From contig CADCXC010000021.1 of the NCBI GenBank assembly GCA_902806595.1, positions 1 through 64,000 on the forward strand: a stretch of DNA of 64,000 nt, read 5' to 3'. Source of the stretch: Pyrenopolyporus hunteri (taxonomy: Eukaryota; Ascomycota; Sordariomycetes; Xylariales; Hypoxylaceae). Of the stretch, positions 49,952-60,057 are shown one piece after another; position 1 is the stretch's first letter; each line of letters begins with the position of its first letter. The notes beneath the pieces were generated by a model. That model searched no databases. It was not told where the DNA came from and saw nothing but the letters and a program-made list of their open reading frames with translations. The position numbers and the translations under genes were made by a program.

Positions 49952-51265
49952 GGCTGGCAACAATTGGGGAGTGGAGAGGTTCCAGGTTTGTGTGTTGATG
50001 TTGTCGTCGGTCGCAGTATTATTGTTGTAAAAGGTTTGTTAAGAAAAGAGGGATTTGCGAGTGGCCTGATTTGAGGATCGGATCGATTTCCCCAAAGCTT
50101 TGCAATTGCCTTGCTGGAAGGTCCTGGCGCCCGATAGCCAAGGTACTTCTTTCCCCATTCGGGAGCTTAGGCGAGTCACGTACCCCACCATATGTCATCC
50201 ACGGGCTACACGTACTGTGGTATATAGGTACCTACGCACATGAGGTGAGGCACTGTACCTACCTAGGTAGGTACCTATCTTAGGTAAAGTATGGAAGGTA
50301 GGCACCTATCACATGACCTAACATCCTACGTCAATGATACATTAGGTACCTACGTACTTCTGCCTCTACTACAAAGTTACATGTATCTTCAACCTTCTTC
50401 CTTACACTTCCATCTCTCCATCTCAAATTATTCAACTTCCATCATACATCATACATCATACATCATCCCGAATATCTCGACCGACCAAAATAATCGAATT
50501 ACCGGTACTTACCTAGCATCTAAGCCAGTCCCGTGTATTTGTACATACCTAGATACCGACATATGCGCGGCAGAGTGCGCTGGCGCATTGTCGTTGCTTA
50601 ATAGCCACAGCCTTCAACTTACCTTATATTGGCCTGCGCACTCGTCTGCCACCCTCGGCCCAAGGGCCTATCACTGAGCAGTCTAGGCCATCCATCCCGC
50701 CGCGGTCCAGACCTACGCGCTCCTCAACATTGCTTCTTATAATAACTCCCGTATTATAAGGTTTCTCTCGACGCAGAAGAGAGACATGCATATAATATAG
50801 CACCTACTTGATCTTCTGACCCCTTTTTTCTGCATGATCTCACCTATTCGGAACAGACATCTAGTGTGGCTCAATGGCATGAATGCCTTATGCGTCATTC
50901 AAGGTAGCGGCAATGCGCCTCCGATAACCACCTGTGCTGGTGAGCCCTGAGCGCCTGTACCCAGATAAGGTAGGCAGCGACGAAGATAATCACAAGTATA
51001 TTCAACAAGTATGACAGCTCATTGATCAAAGCGGCGCAAAAAGACATGGGATTTCAACGTGCTATCTGAAAGTGTCTCATTATCCACAGTTTCAATTTGG
51101 ACAGGAGACTCGGGAAAACGTCCCAGAATTAACCAAATACACATTTGACTCTTTAACAACTGCGGCGCCTCCAGCAATTTACGCCAGCATGGTCAGACGC
51201 ACATCAGCCTGATTTCTTCGGAGAGCGTGCGGTACGAAAGCCGAGGGCTACACGCTCCGACCGCT
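49952..51265. other. Intergenic region upstream of COX4 and downstream of the Nudix gene
   Basis: It holds the promoter side of COX4, a palindromic cluster with CCTACCTAGGTAGGTACC near 50250-50280, and a short ATCATAC triplication at 50440-50466. No gene was recognised. Confidence 0.55.
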
Positions 51266-51826
51266 TCAACGCTCCGCCGCCTTTGCCATCAACTCGAAGG
51301 CCTCGCAGACTGCAAGCTTTTGCTCCCGGGACGTGTACGTAATTATCACATCGCCACACTTGCCAGCCCAAGCTTCTTCCTCGGTCACCCAGAGGAACGC
51401 CTGGTGTTCGTTGGGGTCCAGCTTGACGTCGTACCCTTCCACCTCAGTCAAGAAGGAGTATTTACACATGCGTCGACCGAACACGTCACCTTGCCCGACG
51501 GGGGCGCGGATATACTTGGCGTGCAGGCCACTCTCCTCCCACAGCTCACGCGCAACAGCGTGCAGCAGGGTCTCATCTTCGTGGTCGCAGGCCCCTCCGG
51601 GTATCTCCCATAGGTTTGGTAACGAATCGTGCGCCGCTCTCTGCACCAGGAGTAGCTTGCCTTCCTTGTTGAAGACAAAGGCGCCGACAGCTATCCCGTC
51701 GAACTCCGGGTACGAATGTAAGTATTCCTTTAGCGAGATTTTGAATGCAGCTACCGTATCAGAGGAGCCGAAGGTAGTGGGTGCGGACGGCGCAGACTCC
51801 GAGAGCGCTTTGGCGTGTGAGCCCAT
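51266..51826 (-). CDS. Nudix hydrolase
   Basis: A single exon gives 186 aa. Nudix enzymes hydrolyse nucleoside diphosphates linked to another moiety, using a Mg-binding helix. The Nudix box is at residues 77-101: G-G-A-C-D-H-E-D-E, then seven residues, then R-E-L-W-E-E-S-G-L. It has all the metal-binding glutamates, and the gap between the glycine and the first Glu is one residue longer than in bacterial MutT, as I remember for fungal relatives. It is preceded by a beta strand (K-L-L-L-V-Q-R) and W-E-I-P, typical of the fold. There is no signal peptide or membrane segment, so it is probably cytosolic. The substrate cannot be told; a role as 8-oxo-dGTP or NTP sanitiser is one possibility among several. 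The start is the ATG giving M-G-S-H-A-K and no upstream extension is needed. Confidence 0.93.
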   Translation of the reverse strand: MGSHAKALSESAPSAPTTFGSSDTVAAFKISLKEYLHSYPEFDGIAVGAFVFNKEGKLLLVQRAAHDSLPNLWEIPGGACDHEDETLLHAVARELWEESGLHAKYIRAPVGQGDVFGRRMCKYSFLTEVEGYDVKLDPNEHQAFLWVTEEEAWAGKCGDVIITYTSREQKLAVCEAFELMAKAAER

Positions 51827-54800
51827 TGTGACTAACCACGGTGCGTATCGTCGAGTAAAGTATCTAGGTACCTAAGGAGGGTTGTTTTTTCAGATGTCTG
51901 GTGAGCAGCGTAAGTCGTCTTGGCCTCTAATTGACATCGAAGGTGGGAGTACGTGATTATATGGTCTCCGGGAATCGGGCCTAGCCGAGTTTGATATCTA
52001 GGTCTATCTATCCTTCTCCGGACCGGGAGTAGGAAAATCGACTGTTGGAACTTTCGGGCTAAGATAGTCAACTGATCCAACCAAAAATGACCAGTCAAAT
52101 GGGGCTCGAGACCCGTCCATTTTATACACATCATCGCCCCTGTGAGATAGGTGAGGCTGAACAAAACCGAGCAAGGAAAAAACAAAAAAAAAAAACTGAA
52201 GCCTGTACCCACACTATCACTAGCAAACTTAGCCGAGTTGTCATCAATGGACATTTGACCCAAACGTTTCAGGCAGCTACAATTGAAAACAGTTACCTGA
52301 TAAACCGGGTTTCCAAATGACCCACCGGATGACTCTGGTTTCAGAGACGCCGTGGGGCGCAACGGAGAATCTCGCATTGTTGAGATGAGCCGCTCGCTCG
52401 GCCGTTATAGACGCTACAGACTCACCCAGATATGCGTGTAAGTGAGCGGATGCCCAGCGGCCAAGCGGGCGGAGAAAGATGGGAGGAATTGGAGCGCAGA
52501 GTATCGCTTAACTCCGCGGCCCTAGCTCATTGGACGGAATTCTTAATAAGATACCGAAAGCTGAACATCAACTCCAACCAAAATCTGACCTATGCTAACG
52601 TTCCATGCGATTTCGAGTCTCGGCATCGGGGAGGGCCTAGGAGGTGAGAGATTCTACTCCATCGCGCAGTTCCGAGGAGTTTGAAAGGTTGCTTGAGCCG
52701 CATGATGCTTCTGTGTTCTAGCCAGCTGAAATGCGCGCTTTCGCGATATTGCGCAGCTAACGCCCTACGGTTACGTTACAGTCCTCAATACCACCAATTG
52801 CAAATTTCATGCGACATGCCCCCTAGCGAGTGAACTAACCGCTATGAGAATTATGAACTCCCGATGATACGCTCTCCCCAGGTCTCACGCTTGATCCTCA
52901 TAGGCATCTTCATTAAAATTCTCAACAGTTCCAAACGAACGAGGCGCCTACTTTACTTACCTACCTACCTACCAAGAAGCCAAGGCACCCGTAGAACCTC
53001 CTCAGCACATATTCGCCGGAGCCTAAGGTGGCAGCGATACATGCCTTCCCACCGAAATACGGTGCGGTCACGGAGAAGCCGTTTGGAGGATGGCCTCACT
53101 GCTAAGCTGAATTAAGCGGCGTGGCTTAATAGCGCCTGTCGATACGGCCGGTTAAGCCATTAGCTCAGCTATGGAGACAAGAATAGGTTCCGGTCATGAT
53201 AGATGCCGATGTAGTACATGGGCGACATAGGGCTTACATATTCATTTGATGGTTTCCATTCAGGGGTAGTTTGTAAGTTGAGTCAGCGTCTGTACCACTA
53301 ATTTGGCTTACACAGCTACTAGGTAGGTAAGATAGGTCTGTACCTTGGGCACCGCGAATTCGCCACAGACGGCGTGATATAAACGCGTACGTATGTCCCT
53401 CCTCGTAGTGGCTTTTATGTACGACCGTTCTCTTAGAATTTACGGGTTAGTTCCTGAGGGTTCCGGCCGATAGCTACCAAGTCGATGTAGCAGCACTATG
53501 ACTTAAGAAACCGGGTAGTATCAACCTTATGTCAGATAGCGTTACATAGAACAAACGCGGAACTCTTCACATTGGCCTTGGAAGCCTTCTCATTTGATTT
53601 GGATTAGCTCATAACAGACATTCTTGTCGATATTATCCTCCCTAACCACTCTAAGCAGTATTATAGTTTATGCAATTATCGGCATTGCATGAGAAGGGCC
53701 ACATGTAGGACTTCACTTCCCATGATACCATCTACTTACTGACCTCGTTGATTCTGTATTAGGTATGAGGCTAGAAATCTCTATCCTGCTTATTGGGAAC
53801 TACTAAGGATGCCATATTCATCCTAATAATCACTTCATCCATAGCTAACGTACATGGTCCCATTCCCTATCCTACTTTCGAGCCGTTTCAGGATATTATT
53901 GAAATATAGGGTACGAGATCTTCGGCACTACACAATCACTCAATGGAGTCGGCCCAGACTTCGAGAGGGGCAACAGGGCACACAGAAGTTCATATATACT
54001 CCTGTTAAGATTTCGAAGGGTTAGGAGGCAGTGTGGGGCCTTAGCTTTTGAGACCAAAGGAATGAGGACGAGTGGCGCCGGAAGACTCTATCTTTAACGG
54101 ATAACATCTTCTCGATTTGAACAAGCAAGGATAATACGAGAGACAACAAGAGATACACGTGCCAGAAAGTCAAGGAGAAAATACATGTAATGATTGGAGT
54201 CTAACCTAGTTAGAGTAGAGACGAGATGGTAGGAAAGCGCTAAGGGCAGCTACTAAGACGCCACGTCTAAATAAAACGCCACCATCGTGATATAGAGTCC
54301 CAATGGCGAAGGCAACCTCGCGTAATAGGCGTGAGCTTCAGCCCTACGAGACTAATAGCATCGTCGCCGGAAGTACACCAAACCCAAACGTTGAGACGTC
54401 AGAGGAAGTGGGATCGAAGGAACTCGCCAACTTGGACGGCTGTAAACCTGAAAAGGTACATACCTACCTACCTACCTACCTACCTACCTATCTGTTACAC
54501 GAGCCGACATGCCCGGTAGCGTGTGAAAACAATACCACGATAGGTCGCATTAGGTTTCCCAGGGTTTCAGGGCTCCGGCACGTAACCTGAATATCTCTAG
54601 ACACAGCCGCCCATCCGCTCTTTACAGGCCCTCCCCCTAAATCTTAAGGCGCGAAATCCTATAAAACTTCAAACTCATCGCGGCCGAGGGGCGTACGTCT
54701 GGGACTCGGATTCATACTTCGGATGAAGTACTCGGAAGTACCTTGGTAGGAAGAGGCGGTAAATCAAATGAGGGTGTTCTATACGAGAAATGAGTTTTAG

Positions 54801-57300
54801 GGGCTCAGTCAACGTCGTTATATGCTATCGCAAACTGGAAGGGGGTTTAAAAGGTAATTCCTCGCGTGTGAGACCTTGTTTTAGATCGCCTGTGATGTTG
54901 CGATGTTAAATTTTAATGAAGGGCGTTTAGAAGAGGGTGTCTTCTGTTAGAATGCGAGACACGCGGACGGAGAGCCAGATCCTACACATGCAGCTGGAAC
55001 TTCCGCCTAGTAAGTTAGGGCCTCGTGTAACGGCGATGCTATCTCCTCGCATTCACTTGACGTCAGGATACTTCTATGATATGTTCCAGCTACATCGGGT
55101 TGTTAATTCCGCCGGATGTCTCATACTTGGCCACTAATGGACTTCGAGAACAACGCCTTGGATTACCCGGTGTTAGAGTCCGTCTAAGCCTGGTGGGCTG
55201 TGGGAGTAACTTGCTCCGAAGACCAGGTCAAATTCCGTGCGGTCTTCTGGAATAAATACTTATAGAGTCCTTGGGATTCAACTCACCCCCGGAGGCTATG
55301 CGATGGGATTTCTTGAACGTTGTGTATTAGGGGCTGCACTGACGATAACAAACCGAGAAGAATGTTGCATAAGATGGCCAAGGCCACTCCAATAGTTCGA
55401 TCGGAGACTGCCGACGTGGGAAAACTAGCATACGGTGAAGCGCGCTCGGCATGATAGAGATAAACGGCGTCGGCTTTTAACCTGAGGAAGGGACCGCTGT
55501 AGCTGAGTGATCACGGACTTCGCGTTGATCTACGCGATCATCGGTCGTGTACCTACACCGGGGCACACAAGCGTCACCAATCTATACGATGCGCTGCCAG
55601 CCTACCCTCCCGCTTAATACCACCTAGCTCGGGACAGACAAGTGCATATTGTAGACCGCGTCGGAAGCGTCGTGTTGTCGCACTCGTAATCGGTAGTAGT
55701 TACGCGGTACCGGTGGTTTGCCTGTGAGACACGGTAGGGACAATGTCGAAGACGAACGGGGCCAGGCGTGCGATATGGGGAGCACGTGGAAAATGTCTCC
55801 GATTGGCGCCAAGGCGAGTTCGGATGAATCGGCGAGGGAACAAGACGCCTATAGGTATGTGTGTAATGTGAGTAGCCTATCTAGCATGTATCATCACTCC
55901 TTGAGCGATTTACGAAGATTAGAAATGTCCGAATTATTGCTTTTGTACGGAATATTGCTACCTACCTACATATATAACGCGGTGACACCAGACCAAGCTT
56001 ACTCGATATGAATGCCAAATATCTTGAACAGCAATGTCGAAAAGGGAAATCCTAGTAAATAGATCGATTAAGCCATGTAACGTCAAGAAGGACAAGTCTT
56101 GTCCTTATTCGGAGCAACTCCTGACGGCTCGTGCCACCTCCTTCAACTAGTATGTGGTAACAGACCCCTGGAATCTGGTTTGCGGCTGTGCTTCGGTTTG
56201 CTACGCCCAGAAACGCGGGGAGTTCGTTTCTACTATGTAGGTATGTATATATCAGTTCTCACACGCAAGACGAAACCACGGGCTGATCGCCTTCGGCCAT
56301 GCTTCTTAGCGTCCAACGAGCTCGGAATATTTGATCGCAACTCCACCACACGTCGCGTGTTTCCGAGGTGAGGTATGTTTTCATCTCTATATACACCTGT
56401 CAGGTAAGTAGGTATGTATTGTACTCTTAAGACGACTATCCAATCTTTTGTAGTAGCCTACCTACCTATTTGGGATCCATCTATATATCCAAATATATAT
56501 AACACGCGTACATACCTACCCGGGTTAGCCAACCGTACGTAATGCCAGAAGCGAAGCCCTCGACTCTCGCTGAAACGCCCCTGTTAATAAAAAAAGCTGA
56601 TTCGGTTCCATCATGGCTAAGCGGCTAGGGCTTATTATTGGCCATGCCCAGAGCCGCAACTGCGCGACACCCAAGCTATAACCCCTGCGCCATTCCCATT
56701 TGAGGGTCACGGCGTTGGATAGGCTGCTCTCCAAGACCGCCGGGGTCTCTCGGGGCTGGCGATATTCTCCAATTGAACATCGTCGATATTTCTTGGTGGT
56801 CTCTTTCTCACTTTCTTGGTTTTCCACGCTCGTTGGTTCTTCCTGTCAGCAGCTATCTCGAGGCTGCAGCATTTCCGTTCTTTTTTTTTCTTCTTCTTCT
56901 TATCCGTCCCCATTCGCCTCTTAGTGTCCGACCGGTCGGCTTTTGGTAGATTTTATTCTCTCCCGCCTCTTGTACTCTTATTTAATACCGCTTTCCCGAG
57001 TTGGCCGACTGGTTTGGCGCTCCTGGCTGTGTTTGCTGTTCGTTTCCTCATTCGGACTCTCTCGAAGGATTTCTTCATTTGCTCGTTCGCCCATTCCGCT
57101 CGTATAAACGGCACGGCCAAGGTAGCAGGTTTAGATAGGCGCCTGTCGGGTCGAGGACGGATCGGCCCTTCAACCACACATTCAAAAGGTCGACGCTAGA
57201 AGCCTCAATTATTCCGTGTTTCGAGCTTTGGCTATCTCGAGTTCCGCCAGGTCATTTCATGCAGAGACTTGCGCGATAGCAAAACTTGATTCTGCCAGAG
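51827..57300. other. Long intergenic region, no gene seen
   Basis: This is 5.5 kb without a supportable coding region. Short frames exist (for example 54303-54590, 55718-56011, 56816-57199) but none has a recognisable domain or splice partners. A perfect ACCT tandem run lies at 54460-54492. The last part (56700-57240) is pyrimidine-rich and is probably the promoter of the protease gene. The long run of ordinary-composition DNA without frames could be relics of genes too decayed to recognise. Confidence 0.55.
54460..54492 (+). repeat. ACCT tetranucleotide microsatellite
   Basis: About eight uninterrupted TACC/ACCT units, the cleanest example in the window of the dispersed AGGT word family. 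Confidence 0.85.
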
Positions 57301-58989
57301 ATGGCAGCCCGACTCCTCCTAATTCTAGATCTAATAGCCGGCGCTTATTGCCAAGCATCGTCTATTGAGCGCCGCGGTAATCACTACGTCAAGCTCCCCG
57401 TCGTGCACTCTACGAATAAAAAAGTGTTTGCAGACTTTGGGGATAAGCGGGCGATAACCACCGTACCCCTGGCCAACAGGTCCGACGTAGCCTATTATGC
57501 TTCATGTTTGTAATCCCTCGTCTCACCCTGCATATCTCCCTTCTCGGATTCTCTTGCTAAGTCGTGCAAAGTGGACATTGGTACGCCGGTGCAGCAGGTC
57601 TACGTCCAACTAGATACTGGCTCGTTCGAGCTCTGGGTAAATCCGGACTGCTCCGACCTAAGTGGTTCCGCAGACGTGAGGTTCTGCCAAGCCGTAGGAC
57701 ATTATGATCCGTCGTCTTCGTCTACTTCAACCCAGCTATCCAGCACGAAGACGCTGCGGTACGGTATCGGCACCGCCGACATCCAATATGTCGTAGACGA
57801 CATCGGCCTTACGGGCACAGGTGAGTTCCTTGCGCCCGTCTATACCTGACTGCGACATGATCGTGAAGCTGACCTCCGACTAGATTCGAAATTAAAAGGG
57901 GTTCAGTTCGGAGTCGCGACGGATACTACTGATGAGTTTGCCGGTATCCTGGGCATCGGTCACGGAGTGAACGTCACAACCCGCTACAAGAATTTCATCG
58001 ACGAATTAGAGGACCAGGGAATCACGGAGACCAAAGCGTTCAGCTTAGCCCTCGGCAGCAAGGATGAGCAAGAAGGCGTTGTCATATTCGGCGGCTTGGA
58101 CACCGGCAAGTTCACCGGTACCCTTCAAACCCTGCCCATCATCCCCGCGCAAGAGTCTCCCGACAACGTCCCGAGGTACTGGGTAAACATGAGCTCTCTA
58201 AGCCTCACGCCCCCCAGTGGCAAGGAGAAGCAGTACACGAACGCCACGATGGCCGTTTTCCTAGACAGCGGCGCCACGCTCAGCCTGCTGCCGACGGACC
58301 TAGCGAATTCTATCGCGGTGGACTTCGGTGCTAACCCCACGAATGCCGACGGCCTCTATCCCGTCGACTGCTCTCTCAACGATCAGCCGGGCACCCTCAA
58401 CTTTGCCTTCGACGGCGTCACAATACGCGTGCCATATCGCGAGGTGGTCAGGGAGATTCAAACGTCGTTCTTCACGCAATGTTACTTGGGTATCATGCCG
58501 AGCGACGACTTTATCCTTCTCGGCGACACGATGCTCCGCTCTGCTTACGGTAAGTCCCGATTCTTCTACCGGTGCCTATCAAGGAAAGATGCGCCAGGCT
58601 AGCAGAGAGGTACTAACTGTGTCCCAGCCGTTTTCGACCAGACGAATAACGCTATTCACTTAGCTCAGTATGTGAACTGCGGTACGAACGAGATGGAGAT
58701 CACGGCGGAGACGAACATGACCACCATCAAAGGCGACTGCGATGCGCCTACGACATCTTCCTCTTCGTCCTCTTCATCGTCGTCGTCGTCGTCGTCGTCA
58801 TCTTCTCCGTCCTCGTCTCCATCGGGCGGGGCCAACAACCCTACCCTATCTGGGAACGGCTCTCCTGACGCGAGTCCGACCACAGCGGCGGGGGGCGCGG
58901 CGGAAACAGACGCACCGGCGTCTCATACTCGGGTCGAGTGGTTATCGGGATTATTCGCGGTCGCGTTCTGGGCGGCTGTGGTGGTATAA
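57301..58989 (+). CDS. GPI-anchored aspartic protease, yapsin-like
   Basis: Four exons (57301-57505, 57572-57820, 57884-58549, 58628-58989) give 494 codons, 493 aa. It is a pepsin-family (A1) endopeptidase of the cell surface; fungal yapsins act in wall remodelling and protein shedding. A signal peptide spans about 1-19 (L-L-L-I-L-D-L-I-A-G-A-Y). The catalytic aspartates are D83 in L-D-T-G-S and D279 in L-D-S-G-A; both motifs are intact. A Ser-rich stalk (a run of about 17 Ser) follows the catalytic domain, and the last ~16 residues are hydrophobic (W-L-S-G-L-F-A-V-A-F-W), as for GPI attachment. The start at 57301 is the first in-frame ATG and begins the signal peptide. The first donor is GTTTGT rather than the usual GTRAGT; it is the only option that keeps the frame. 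It converges with the Stealth gene. Confidence 0.93.
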
Positions 58990-60057
58990 TGATACTGTAC
59001 TTTGTCCGGAGCGGGCGGCAGCATTACTTTCGAAAAGTTTAGACGCGTTTGAATGAAATCTAGATTATCTTATGGCCATCATCCTAGTTCCATACTTGAT
59101 TCCGCTAATTCGTATTTAACTTGCCTGAGTATGATTCATCCCCCTCAGCGAACTCTCCTACAACCTAATTGGTGCTGATGGTGCTGCCATCCTTCAGGGC
59201 TTAGTAAAAGGGTCTTTCTGGGTGCAGTCGAGGTTCCCAGCTCATTATTAATGTCGGCGATTGGTGTGTCAAGTCCGAGTGGCGGTTTTTTACTATCCTC
59301 GTGTAACTTCGAGATATCGAGCTGCTACCACCATTCGATTCCAGAAGCTAGCTACTTTACCTACCTACATATACCTATTCATAATAGGCATCTAATCGGC
59401 TTATTGATTTATAGTTCTGTAACATGTTATCCAAGCTAGAGTTGCTCCGAGATATTCGTGCCGCTACTCCAAGTCTAATATGCTCTACATTTTGCAAATA
59501 CTAGTCGCCATTCCCCCTAAACAAACGCTTCCATCCGTCCTACTAGGTGGTCGTGTCATGACTCCGGTTGCGTTCGCACGTTGTTCCACCTCGATTCAGC
59601 CTCCTGTGCGACTTAATATCCACCAACGCCACCTTCTCGCCGTGGTGACAAATACCAATCTGGCGCTGTTATACGACCTCGTGTTACGCGACATGCGTGG
59701 GCGATGTCGTGGCACGAGGATCAAAGGGGCTGTTTACATCTCTTCTGGGTACCTCGTTTGAGGGAATTTTCGCTACTTTATGGGTCTGTCCATCTCCTAA
59801 ACGAAGGGTCCAAGGGGCGGGGGGGCAGAGTTCACCTTCTACATACCCGCCTACAATGAATAGACGGCAGCGATGGAGTTTAACCGTATTAAATGGCGTA
59901 AGTTTCCAATTCATGAAAGCCCCGTCTATGTGGTACCTATGCAGACAGAAAAGTGGTATCTCCCAACGTAAACACAACGATTACCAAAAAAAACCACACC
60001 CGCGCATGATATATACCTATGTATACCTACTTATTCGCTCCTCGGCCTCTTTAAGGA
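58990..60057. other. Convergent intergenic region protease/Stealth
   Basis: These are the shared 3' flanks of two converging genes. No coding region or known element was recognised. A few CTACCTACATATACC words are present. Confidence 0.6.

Noticed and set aside
49252..50074. Plus-strand frames of 70-115 codons
   Set aside because: They are antisense to the COX4 exons, whose splice phases and conserved motifs are unambiguous.
57286..57300. Upstream extension of the protease frame
   Set aside because: It would need a TTG start. The ATG at 57301 begins a proper signal peptide.
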